Source: Syntrophomonas sp. UBA4922 (GTDB lineage Bacteria > Bacillota > Syntrophomonadia > Syntrophomonadales > Syntrophomonadaceae). From it: a stretch of DNA of 23,706 nucleotides. The notes below the pieces were generated by a model that saw nothing but the letters and a program-made list of their open reading frames with translations, made no database searches and was not told where the DNA came from. The number at the start of each line of letters is the position of its first letter. Within the stretch, counting starts at the first letter, position 1. The stretch is from NCBI GenBank assembly GCA_002398825.1, contig DHBS01000017.1:44790-68495 (forward strand), in the 5' to 3' direction. Of the stretch, positions 7,161-14,186 are shown piece after piece. The position numbers were made by a program, and so were the translations under genes.

Positions 7161-7426
7161 GAAAATCACCTCCTCCAAGTAATGGGAGCGATGCTCCTGC
7201 ATCAATGTTAAGCTGAGATTCTCGTTAAGTCGAAGACGGGATCCCCATAAAATACCCCTGCAAGTCGAGGACGATGACCAGAGTCGGACAGAACGGCCCG
7301 GATGAAACCATATTCCGGGTTTTCCCGTCGTAATCGAACCTGCTTCCTTATCGACCCGGAAGTAAAAGGAATCGCCCGCCAGGATAGCGAAGTAGTGTTC
7401 AATTTTACATATAAGGAGTCGGCGCC
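7161..7426. other. Divergent intergenic region between DUF1659 and the sirtuin gene
   Basis: No convincing gene is present. A small GGAGC-GAT-GCTCC hairpin lies at about 7184-7196. On the plus strand CCCGGA (7297-7302) pairs with TCCGGG (7314-7319) and is followed by TTTT (7320-7323), which looks like a weak terminator or attenuator ahead of the sirtuin gene. Two related stretches, AAGTCGAAGACGG and AAGTCGAGGACGA, occur about 33 bases apart. No recognised riboswitch or clear -35/-10 pair is seen. Confidence 0.4.
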
Positions 7427-8191
7427 ATGAATAAGCCAAGCCATCAGATCGACCAGATAGTGCGCACCCTGGCAAACTCACCCAATACCGTGGTGGTCAC
7501 CGGTGCAGGCATCAGCACCGAAGCGGGGATACCTGATTTTCGGGGTCAAAACGGAATTTATCGTCAATTGGGTGAAGACCGGGTTATGAGTATAATAAAC
7601 ATCGAAACTTTTAATAATAATCCCCGGCTGTTCTATGATTTCTATAACCAGCATTTTATTTTTCCTACCGTCGAGCCCAGCAAGGCCCATTATATGCTGG
7701 CTGAAATGGAGAAAAACGGCTTTATTAAAGGAATTGTCACGCAGAATATAGATGGGCTGCATGAGAAGGCTGGAAGCCGCCGGGTGGTGGCGGTTCATGG
7801 CAACAGCGAACGCTATGTTTGTACCAATCGGCATTGCGGGGAGCTTTTCAGCTGGGCTGGAGTACGCGAACAGGGCGTCATTATTCCCACCTGTGACCAG
7901 TGCGGTTCGATTTTAAAGCCGGACGTGATTCTTTTCGGTGAGCCTATCAAATCTTTTACCGATGCCCAGGATTTGATAATGGGGGCACGGACTTTGCTGG
8001 TTATCGGGTCGTCACTGACAGTATATCCTGTGGCAGGCTTTGTAAGGGCCTTCAGCACTTTTTATCAGGACTTGATCATAATAAACCGGGGACCAACCCA
8101 ATTGGATCACGCTGCCCTGGTGAAAATCGACGGCCCCAATACCGGCGAGACTTTAGAAGAAATCAACCATTGCCTGAACCTGATAGGTTGA
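7427..8191 (+). CDS. cobB: NAD-dependent protein deacylase, SIR2 (sirtuin) family
   Basis: A 254-residue cytoplasmic sirtuin that removes acyl groups from lysines and consumes NAD+. It has the NAD-binding GAGIS (26-30), AGIPDFRG, the active-site QNID (106-109), the catalytic histidine His124 in VHGN, and a zinc module of Cys132, Cys137, Cys156 and Cys159. Then follow PDVILFGE and the GSSL-x-VYP nucleotide loop (about 195-202). The zinc knuckle is C-x4-C then C-x2-C. Length is normal for a bacterial CobB/Sir2. The ATG has AAGGAG nine bases upstream. It stands alone on the plus strand. In an organism rich in acyl-CoA metabolism it might control acylated enzymes, but the window has no partner acetyltransferase. 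Confidence 0.95.
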   Translation: MNKPSHQIDQIVRTLANSPNTVVVTGAGISTEAGIPDFRGQNGIYRQLGEDRVMSIINIETFNNNPRLFYDFYNQHFIFPTVEPSKAHYMLAEMEKNGFIKGIVTQNIDGLHEKAGSRRVVAVHGNSERYVCTNRHCGELFSWAGVREQGVIIPTCDQCGSILKPDVILFGEPIKSFTDAQDLIMGARTLLVIGSSLTVYPVAGFVRAFSTFYQDLIIINRGPTQLDHAALVKIDGPNTGETLEEINHCLNLIG

Positions 8192-8211
8192 CAAAGGCCA
8201 ACGCCGCCAGG

Positions 8212-8244
8212 AAAAAAAACGGTTCATCCCTGTAAAGATGAACC
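8212..8244 (-). terminator. Rho-independent terminator for the 53-residue protein gene
   Basis: On the minus strand GGTTCATC, an eight-base loop and GATGAACC form a perfect eight-pair stem, followed by G and eight Ts (plus-strand As at 8212-8219). It lies 26 bases after the stop of the small gene at 8270. Read on the plus strand the stem is followed by ATTTTGG, so it may also help end the sirtuin transcript. Confidence 0.85.
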
Positions 8245-8269
8245 ATTTTGGCGGGATCAGGACAATCGA

Positions 8270-8431
8270 TTAGTCCATGGGCCCGCCTTCCCAGTATTGC
8301 CGGATTTTGCGTAAGGCGTAGCCACCGAAAAACAATCCGTTGACAAAAGCCAAAGGAATGGCCATAGCCCCAAACCAATGGAATTTTTGTCTCAAGTCTT
8401 CTTTGCCGTCGGTAGTCCGGTATCTTGTCAT
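8270..8431 (-). CDS. Small single-pass membrane protein, 53 residues, unknown function
   Basis: The reading frame starts at an ATG with an ideal AAGGAGGG site eight bases upstream and ends before a clear terminator, so it is very likely real. The N-terminal ~18 residues are polar (MTRYRTTDGKEDLRQKFH). One hydrophobic segment follows (about 19-38, FGAMAIPLAFVNGLFFGGYA), then a basic/aromatic tail (LRKIRQYWEGGPMD). I do not recognise the family. It lies between the sirtuin and another tiny membrane protein on the same strand. Confidence 0.75.
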   Translation of the reverse strand: MTRYRTTDGKEDLRQKFHWFGAMAIPLAFVNGLFFGGYALRKIRQYWEGGPMD

Positions 8432-8497
8432 ATGCTTTCCCTCCTTCTAGAGTAGTTTAAGCATATGCAAGTGGTTTATTTCAGGATTTGTATGGCC

Positions 8498-8599
8498 TTA
8501 CTTGTTCAATAAGGTGGGGATTACTTTTTTTAGCAACAAAAACAACAGCGTGCCGCCAAAAATAATAATCAGAAGCAGGGACACTATTTTAACAAACAT
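8498..8599 (-). CDS. Very small hydrophobic protein, 33 residues, unknown function
   Basis: An ATG at 8597-8599 follows GGAGG with six bases between. The 33-residue product is one membrane helix (VSLLLIIIFGGTLLFLLL) with a short Lys-containing C-terminal end. The site, the ATG and the intact hydrophobic frame together support a real gene. It lies between the HD-GYP gene upstream and the 53-residue protein gene downstream, all on the minus strand. Possible roles include a small membrane-protein regulator, but nothing specific can be claimed. Confidence 0.6.
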   Translation of the reverse strand: MFVKIVSLLLIIIFGGTLLFLLLKKVIPTLLNK

Positions 8600-8600
8600 G

Positions 8601-8633
8601 AAAAACCTCCGGCTTTTTTGTTAGCTTGCCGGA
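8601..8633 (-). promoter_or_regulatory. Hairpin overlapping the ribosome binding site of the 33-residue protein
   Basis: On the minus strand TCCGGC (8633-8628) can pair with GCCGGA (8613-8608) over a 14-base A-rich loop, followed by GGTTTTT. The 3' arm overlaps the GGAGG site (8610-8606). It may act as a weak terminator for the HD-GYP gene, or mask the start of the small gene. Confidence 0.35.
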
Positions 8634-8676
8634 AAACGCGGTGAGATATGCGATAAATAGGTTTTGTTTGCGGGGA

Positions 8677-9786
8677 TTATGCCAGGACGTATTCTCTTAA
8701 ATTCAACTTATCAATGTCGTCGCCATTTAAGGCTCGAATGACCATAATAGTGGCAAATTGGGATAAATCGATCATATGAGTGCGGCTGAGGCGCCTTCCG
8801 GTGTTGTCCACAATGATGCGAATAACCGGACGGGTGGGTACAACTTTATTCACTTCCATAACTATGCCTATATAGCCGGTGCTGATTTCCACCAAACTCC
8901 CTACCGGATAAATGGCTATATTTGAAACCAAAGCAGTTACGAAGTTGGGATCCAGATAGACCCCGGACATACGCTCCAATATGGTTAAGGCTTGATTGAC
9001 CGTGTAAGAAGGGCGATAAGGCCGATCAGCCAGCAATGCATCATAGACATCGGCCACAGCCACGATGCGTGCATATTCATGAATAGACTCGCCTCTCAGG
9101 CCGCGGGGATACCCCTGGCCATCCCAGCGCTCATGATGCTGAAAGGCTATGTGGGCGGAGAGCAGAGAAAGGTCGGCATAGTTCCTCAGCATTTCGAAGC
9201 CGTAGTTGGTATGACGCTTTATCTCATCGAATTCCTGACGGCTGAGGTCATCCGGTTTGTTGAGAATTTCTGAATCGATTTTGGTTTTGCCGATATCATG
9301 AAGCAGTGCGCCAACCCCGAGTTCAGTCAGCCGGGCTTTGTCAAAATGCAAAGTAATGCCGGTCATAATAGATAGAACGCATACATTTACCGAGTGGGCA
9401 AATAGATAGTCGTCAAAGGCGCGAATGTCAGTCAGTTGCACCAGAATATCGTCAGAGGCCAGCAACTCGTCAATGATACTGTTAACGATGCTAGCCACCC
9501 GGTTTATGTCAAGTTTGAGGTGATCATGCAGGTTTATAAAGCTCGCTTTGACCATTTCTATGGTTTCCAGACGAACCTTTTCCGGTATTACGTCCTCTGG
9601 CTCCACTGTCTCAGGCACGTATTGCTCACGAATATATACCGAAGCGATGCCCAGTTCATCCAGGCGTTTGATGGCGTCAACTGTCAGTACCATGCCTGCC
9701 TGGGCTAGAACATGGGCATTGCCGTAGTAAACGGAACGCGCTACCACCATGTTTGGTTTCAGGTGTTTGATCTTAATTCTTCTCAA
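8677..9786 (-). CDS. HD-GYP domain protein, probable cyclic-di-GMP phosphodiesterase
   Basis: A 369-residue cytoplasmic protein predicted to hydrolyse cyclic di-GMP. The first ~85 residues (IKIKHLKPNMVVARSV...) look like the DUF3391-type N-terminal domain common before HD-GYP. The catalytic part shows His131 in FAHSVNVC, the HD pair in LLHDIGK (161-167), His192, the HHERWDGQGYP motif (217-227) and D-x-YDAL (246-251), so metal ligands and the GYP signature are intact. A beta-rich C-terminal extension (about 285-369) follows the HD domain. The start is a TTG (9784-9786) behind GGGTGG, and no ATG fits. A 7-base palindrome with one central base (9805-9819) lies directly upstream. No diguanylate cyclase is in the window. 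Confidence 0.92.
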   Translation of the reverse strand: MRRIKIKHLKPNMVVARSVYYGNAHVLAQAGMVLTVDAIKRLDELGIASVYIREQYVPETVEPEDVIPEKVRLETIEMVKASFINLHDHLKLDINRVASIVNSIIDELLASDDILVQLTDIRAFDDYLFAHSVNVCVLSIMTGITLHFDKARLTELGVGALLHDIGKTKIDSEILNKPDDLSRQEFDEIKRHTNYGFEMLRNYADLSLLSAHIAFQHHERWDGQGYPRGLRGESIHEYARIVAVADVYDALLADRPYRPSYTVNQALTILERMSGVYLDPNFVTALVSNIAIYPVGSLVEISTGYIGIVMEVNKVVPTRPVIRIIVDNTGRRLSRTHMIDLSQFATIMVIRALNGDDIDKLNLREYVLA

Positions 9787-9804
9787 AATACCACCCGATC
9801 AACA

Positions 9805-9819
9805 AAGAATGTCATTCTT
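9805..9819. promoter_or_regulatory. Operator-like inverted repeat upstream of the HD-GYP gene
   Basis: AAGAATG (9805-9811), T, CATTCTT (9813-9819) is a perfect palindrome with a one-base centre. It sits about 20 bases before the TTG start of the HD-GYP gene, within the leader. It could be a regulator site or an RNA hairpin. The regulator is unknown. Confidence 0.3.
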
Positions 9820-9928
9820 CCCATTATTTCTTTATTACTGTTATACTTCCTGCCTGGACCAAGAAAAAAATTGCATAATACACAATAATTGCTCCTATTA
9901 AAGAATCATATGTTGAAAAATGACTGCG

Positions 9929-9964
9929 GCGGGGTTTGCCGGGATGGTTTGCCAATCACCCCGC
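9929..9964 (+). promoter_or_regulatory. Inverted and direct repeats upstream of the 657-residue protein gene
   Basis: GCGGGGT (9929-9935) and ACCCCGC (9958-9964) form a seven-base inverted repeat. Inside and across it, GGTTTGCC occurs twice (9933-9940 and 9946-9953), 13 bases apart. The block ends about 30 bases before the first possible start codon. A weak TTGCCA / TTAAAT promoter (9949-9976, 16-base spacing) overlaps it, so a protein bound here would affect transcription. Confidence 0.3.
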
Positions 9965-10011
9965 GAAGTGTTAAATTACAATTACATTTATAGATGGTAA
10001 AGGAACCTGGC

Positions 10012-11985
10012 ATGAGAAACCGCAAAGGATTACCCATTAATTATTTTAAGGATATTATCAGCGATCTCCGTCAATTGTCGGGAAGCAATGAAGGCCGTCT
10101 CTTTATGCTGGACTTATTCGAGGAGGTTCCGCATGAAACCCGGCCTTTAATCTTGGAGGGTTTGTCAGCTTTCCGCGAAGAGGCGGTCATAGAGTTTATC
10201 GAAGTGATAAAACTTGAGTTTGACAAGGAATATAAGCAATTATGCAACCGGGTTTTAGATAAAATGCACCTGGCGGGTATGCCCAGGTCAGTATTGGCCC
10301 CCTTTCAAGGGACATTTTACAAGGCCTATGCTTCCTGCACCAGGCATACCGGCCGGGTAACCCTGGACGTAGCCTGGAAAATCGGCCGAAAGAACTTGCA
10401 TGTGGAATGCTTCTACCTTACTTTCAACAGCGACGGCATACATAGCTTCTTCCTGGTTGAAAATATGCTGCCGGCTCAGTATGACCGGGATCGCAAAAAC
10501 CTGCCGGATATGACGGAAATCAGTTTGGATGAAGCCTGTTTCCTGGTCTCCCAGGCCTATCACCACAACCTCCGCCATATGAGCCGCCCGGCTCTGGGGC
10601 GCTTTCTGTATCAAAAGTATCTGTTTGAAAAAAGCGATCTCGGTTCTGAGCGCGAACGGAACCTGGTTCGCCTTCTGTCGGCGAAATTGAACCCACGCCA
10701 GCTGGTTAACAGCATATTTCACGCTTATAAATATCATGATTGGGATTATATTCTGTGCTTGCTCCGTGAAGCGGCATTTGGGCTTAAAACCGATTTTGAA
10801 ATGGATGCGATCATGAACTCCGCGGCAATATTTATTGAGGGCGGAGCCTGCAAAGAGCAGGGCGATGTTGATAGACCCATTGTTGGGGCCTATTCCATCG
10901 TCATTGAAGCAGGGGAGTTCTATTACCGCGAATACCTGGTGGGGTTGATTAAAACAGAAGATAGCTGGTTGATCGAATCATTTGAAGAAACTTACAAAAA
11001 TTGTTGCAGCACCAAGTATAATCCTTTTAGTGATCCCGCCTTTTGCCGGGTATATGAGATTATTGATCTGGAGCAGCTGCTTGCCAAACTGGATGACCTG
11101 GACGGGGTAAGGGAAGTTAAGGAACTGCCTGATGGAATGCATATGCGCCTGACTTATCGCGAAGAGGATTTTAACTGCGGGGTATCATTTATGAGCGGCG
11201 TAGTTGCCGACCTGGTAGTGAACGGGGATGAATTTGTGGTAATCTGCCAGGATGATGATAACCTAAACGGCCTCCATGATTTTCTGGAGGATGAGGTTAG
11301 TTGCGTTCTATTAAGAGAGGATTATCAGGTGAATGTGCTCACCGCCTTTCGTTATTTGGGCGGGCAGTATGTAAGCTTCGAAGATGTGCTTTTGGAACCG
11401 GGCAGTGAGGCGGCTTGTGATGACGGCATGCGCTTGATAAGCGCGCACTATCATATCAAGGACCGGCAAAGAGTCGTAGAAAGACTGGAAACCATGGGAA
11501 AAGACTTCTGTTTCCAGGGTAGAGATTTCCAGCTCTATTATCAGGTGGAGGCCTCTGCCCACGGACCGGCTTTTGAGGCTGAGTACATTATGGGGTCAAA
11601 TTGGATAGCCGTTTCCACCTTTGGAGACAGTGACATGGCCCGGGTCAGACAGCAATTTGAAGCCGATATGTATGGGTGCCTGGAGTTCGATGGCATGGAG
11701 ATCCGGGAAGATGGCATCTTCGATATACTTACGGCTGACCTGAAAAAAGCTTATCCTCAGCTTTCAGCCATACTGAAAGAACTATATTTAAACAAGTGGG
11801 TGCATTCTCACCTCAGCCTCTTACAGGGGATGAGCCCCTCCGAGGCCCGGCAGACCGAGGAGGGCAACCGTCTGTTGTGGGCTTTGTACAAGAAGATCAA
11901 GCGCAGGGAAGGGAACCGTCATCTAAGCGGAAAGCCTAACAATATCATACTGAAAGAATACATTCGCAAAATCGAGCAGAAATGA
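10012..11985 (+). CDS. Large protein of unknown function, 657 residues, NTF2-like middle segment
   Basis: I do not recognise this protein. The ATG at 10012 is chosen because AAAGGA lies eight bases before it, whereas the earlier ATG at 9994 lacks a site. It has no signal peptide or membrane segment and is acidic and soluble. The first ~240 residues are mainly helical. A segment around KYHDWDYILCLLR, with later strands ending in TEDSWLIESFEE, is laid out like an NTF2/SnoaL-type cone domain (inference). The second half has repeated beta-rich pieces. The last ~45 residues read KWVHSHLSLLQGMSPSEA, then RQTEEGNRLLWALYKKIK, similar to the W...L-x-G-x-(S/T)P-x-EA...EG...L helical tail found in SEC-C-associated and MbcA/ParS-like proteins. 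It stands alone, divergent from the HD-GYP gene. Confidence 0.8.
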   Translation: MRNRKGLPINYFKDIISDLRQLSGSNEGRLFMLDLFEEVPHETRPLILEGLSAFREEAVIEFIEVIKLEFDKEYKQLCNRVLDKMHLAGMPRSVLAPFQGTFYKAYASCTRHTGRVTLDVAWKIGRKNLHVECFYLTFNSDGIHSFFLVENMLPAQYDRDRKNLPDMTEISLDEACFLVSQAYHHNLRHMSRPALGRFLYQKYLFEKSDLGSERERNLVRLLSAKLNPRQLVNSIFHAYKYHDWDYILCLLREAAFGLKTDFEMDAIMNSAAIFIEGGACKEQGDVDRPIVGAYSIVIEAGEFYYREYLVGLIKTEDSWLIESFEETYKNCCSTKYNPFSDPAFCRVYEIIDLEQLLAKLDDLDGVREVKELPDGMHMRLTYREEDFNCGVSFMSGVVADLVVNGDEFVVICQDDDNLNGLHDFLEDEVSCVLLREDYQVNVLTAFRYLGGQYVSFEDVLLEPGSEAACDDGMRLISAHYHIKDRQRVVERLETMGKDFCFQGRDFQLYYQVEASAHGPAFEAEYIMGSNWIAVSTFGDSDMARVRQQFEADMYGCLEFDGMEIREDGIFDILTADLKKAYPQLSAILKELYLNKWVHSHLSLLQGMSPSEARQTEEGNRLLWALYKKIKRREGNRHLSGKPNNIILKEYIRKIEQK

Positions 11986-12006
11986 CAGCTAATGCGACGT
12001 ATACTA

Positions 12007-12036
12007 TTGACAAACAGCGGTATGATTCAATATACT
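12007..12036 (+). promoter_or_regulatory. Sigma-A-like promoter of the ilv-leu-cim operon
   Basis: A perfect TTGACA (12007-12012) is followed after 18 bases by TATACT (12031-12036). Transcription should start near 12043, just upstream of the T-box leader, which agrees with the usual layout. Confidence 0.8.
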
Positions 12037-12069
12037 TGATGAATATTAAATAATGAATTAATCACACCG

Positions 12070-12330
12070 AGGAAGGGACTTGACACCTGAAATCACTTGA
12101 TTACAGAGAAGCTGGCCATGTGCTGAAAGCCAGTATCAACATTTCTGGTGGTGATCATCCCGGAGGAGCAATCTGAAAGGCTTGCCTGAGTAGGTGCTGC
12201 CGGACGCAAAAGTCCGTTATCAAGACAGTGTGCCGGAAAGCACGCGCTGTAAGTGGTCGCATGGGCGACAAACAGGGTGGTACCGCGGGAGATTCCTCTC
12301 GTCCCTGACCGGGACGAGGGGATTTTTATA
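12070..12330 (+). promoter_or_regulatory. T-box leader, probable isoleucine (ATC) specifier
   Basis: This tRNA-sensing leader raises transcription when uncharged tRNA binds. Marks of the family are ACAGAGAAGCTGG (12103-12115) and GTGCTGAAAGCCAG in stem I, stem III (about 12229-12251), and the T-box itself, AGGGTGGTACCGCGGG (12274-12289), whose TGGT bulge pairs with the tRNA ACCA end. The antiterminator competes with the terminator at 12295-12327. In the stem I bulge the sequence GTG-ATC-A-TCCC aligns with the usual specifier context, making ATC (12154-12156, isoleucine) the best codon. GGGA (12075-12078) can close the base of stem I with TCCC (12158-12161). Isoleucine fits the downstream genes. 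A valine reading (GTG, one codon earlier) is less likely. Confidence 0.95.
12295..12327 (+). terminator. T-box-controlled terminator
   Basis: CCTCTCGTCCC (12295-12305) pairs with GGGACGAGGGG (12311-12321) with one G-T wobble over a five-base loop. It is followed by A and five Ts, then more A/T. This is the attenuator that forms when charged tRNA predominates. Confidence 0.93.
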
Positions 12331-12395
12331 TTCTTTTATAGCTTGCAAACAGAAACTTGTTGAGCAGGTTGGGCTATCTAAGGAAGGTGATCGGG

Positions 12396-14057
12396 GTGAA
12401 AAGCGACACAATTAAATTGGGGCTGGAAAAGGCTCCCCATCGATCTTTATTCAGGGCCATCGGCCTTAGCGATGAAGAGATCAAAAGACCTCTGATCGGC
12501 ATAGTTAACTCGCACAATGATATCGTGCCAGGTCATATTAACTTGGACAAAATCGGGGAAGCGGTTAAAGCGGGAGTGCGCGTGGCAGGGGGAACTCCCC
12601 TGGAATTTCAGACCATAGCAGTCTGCGACGGCATCGCTATGAACCACCTGGGTATGAAGTATTCTCTGGGCAGCCGGGAGCTGATCGCCGATTCAGTGGA
12701 GATTATGGCTACCGCCCATGCCTTTGACGGACTGGTATTCATACCCAATTGCGATAAGGTGGTGCCGGGCATGCTGATGGCTGCGGCGCGTTTAAATATT
12801 CCCGCCATCTTTGTCAGCGGGGGCCCAATGCTGGCCGGCAGGTCAGGTGATAAAGGCCTGACCTTAACCCAGGTATTTGAGGGAGTAGGTGCGGCGGCTG
12901 CCGGAAAAATGACTCCTGAGGAGCTGGCCCGGTTGGAAGAGAGCGCCTGCCCTACCTGTGGTTCCTGTGCCGGGATGTTTACCGCCAATTCCATGAATTG
13001 TTTAACCGAGGCCCTGGGAATGGGCCTGCCAGGGAATGGCTCTATCCCCGCGGTTTATTCCGAGCGGATTCGATTGGCCAAAACCGCAGGCATGAAGATC
13101 ATGACCCTGGTAGAAAAAGATATCAAACCCGGTGATATCCTGACTGAGGCGGCTTTCTCGAATGCCATGCGCCTGGATATGGCCATTGGCTGTTCAACCA
13201 ATTCTGTCCTGCATTTGATGGCCATCGCTCACGAAGCGGGTGTATTTATAGATTTGAACCTTTTCAATGAAATCAGCGCTTCAACTCCTAATCTTTGCCG
13301 TCTGAGCCCCGCCGGGCATCACCATATGGAAGACCTCTACCAGGCCGGCGGCATTCAAGCCATGTTCAGTGAACTCGACAAAAAGGGCCTGATCGATAAA
13401 GAAGCCCTGACTGTTACCGGAACAGTTGTAGGAGACAACATCAAAGATGCCGCAGTGCGCAATTATGATGTGATCCGGTCCATAGACCAGCCCTACAGCC
13501 CCAGCGGCGGTTTGGCCATGCTTTTTGGCAATTTGGCGCCAGAGGGGGCCGTGGTCAAAAAGAGCGCAGTGGCTGAAGAGATGATGCGGCATACGGGACC
13601 AGCCCGGGTATTCGACTCTGAAGAACAAGCCGTAGCGGCTATTCTCAATCAGAAAATTGTACCCGGAGATGTTATTGTCATTCGCTACGAAGGCCCCAAA
13701 GGCGGACCAGGTATGAGAGAAATGCTGACTCCAACCTCGGCAATTGCCGGTATGGGTTTGGATAAGGAGGTGGCATTAATTACCGATGGGCGATTTTCCG
13801 GGGCTACCCGGGGAGCATCCATTGGGCACGTATCCCCTGAAGCAGCTTCAGGGGGCTTGATTGGCCTGATTGAAGAAGGCGATCTAATCGAGATCGATAT
13901 ACCTGGGTGCCGACTACAACTGCTAGTAGACGACGGCATTATCGAAAAGAGGAGCAGCCTCTGGAGAGAGCCGGAGCCCCGAATAAAAAAAGGTTATATG
14001 AAACGATATGCTCAATTGGTACAATCAGCCAGTACAGGAGCCATATTTAAAGAATGA
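12396..14057 (+). CDS. ilvD: Dihydroxy-acid dehydratase
   Basis: Dehydrates 2,3-dihydroxy-isovalerate and 2,3-dihydroxy-3-methylvalerate to the 2-oxo acids of valine and isoleucine synthesis, using an Fe-S cluster. The GTG at 12396 is chosen because AAGGAAGGTGA precedes it. The frame could begin at a TTG (12357) but that has no site and adds a tail unlike the family. The 553-residue length is normal. The three conserved cysteines are present: Cys77 in AVCDG, Cys119 in NCDK, and Cys191 in CPTCGSCAGMFTANSMNC. The C-terminal half has PKGGPGMREML and TDGRFSGATRG. It is the first gene after the T-box leader. The gap of 129 bases to ilvB contains a terminator-like hairpin. Confidence 0.97.
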   Translation: MKSDTIKLGLEKAPHRSLFRAIGLSDEEIKRPLIGIVNSHNDIVPGHINLDKIGEAVKAGVRVAGGTPLEFQTIAVCDGIAMNHLGMKYSLGSRELIADSVEIMATAHAFDGLVFIPNCDKVVPGMLMAAARLNIPAIFVSGGPMLAGRSGDKGLTLTQVFEGVGAAAAGKMTPEELARLEESACPTCGSCAGMFTANSMNCLTEALGMGLPGNGSIPAVYSERIRLAKTAGMKIMTLVEKDIKPGDILTEAAFSNAMRLDMAIGCSTNSVLHLMAIAHEAGVFIDLNLFNEISASTPNLCRLSPAGHHHMEDLYQAGGIQAMFSELDKKGLIDKEALTVTGTVVGDNIKDAAVRNYDVIRSIDQPYSPSGGLAMLFGNLAPEGAVVKKSAVAEEMMRHTGPARVFDSEEQAVAAILNQKIVPGDVIVIRYEGPKGGPGMREMLTPTSAIAGMGLDKEVALITDGRFSGATRGASIGHVSPEAASGGLIGLIEEGDLIEIDIPGCRLQLLVDDGIIEKRSSLWREPEPRIKKGYMKRYAQLVQSASTGAIFKE

Positions 14058-14084
14058 TTTCAATATGGCAAGCGTAATAAAACC

Positions 14085-14111
14085 GGCGGGCCAAGAGCCC
14101 GCCTTTGCTTT
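14085..14111 (+). terminator. Intra-operon terminator-like hairpin between ilvD and ilvB
   Basis: GGCGGGC (14085-14091) pairs perfectly with GCCCGCC (14097-14103) over CAAGA, followed by TTTGCTTT. It has the form of a Rho-independent terminator with a broken T-tract. It could lower expression of ilvB and later genes relative to ilvD. No strong promoter is visible between it and ilvB. Confidence 0.65.
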
Positions 14112-14186
14112 ATAACTGGCTGGGCGCTTTTGTATCATAAACGTGAGGTTTAAGCGGGAGTTGGAAGAATTTACGGAGGTGATTTT

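Noticed and set aside
7321..7350. Minus-strand GGTTCGATTAC, resembling a tRNA T-arm.
   Set aside because: No acceptor, D or anticodon arms fit around it.
7302..7430. A 42-codon plus-strand frame ending in an ATGA overlap with the sirtuin start.
   Set aside because: No ribosome binding site and no recognisable protein. The overlap alone is weak evidence.
7161..7481. Upstream extension of the DUF1659 frame by 107 codons on the minus strand.
   Set aside because: It runs into the start of the sirtuin gene, and the ATG at 7160 has a very strong ribosome site and the exact DUF1659 N-terminus.
12357..12395. Earlier TTG start for ilvD.
   Set aside because: No ribosome site there. The GTG at 12396 follows AAGGAAGGTGA and gives the normal N-terminus.
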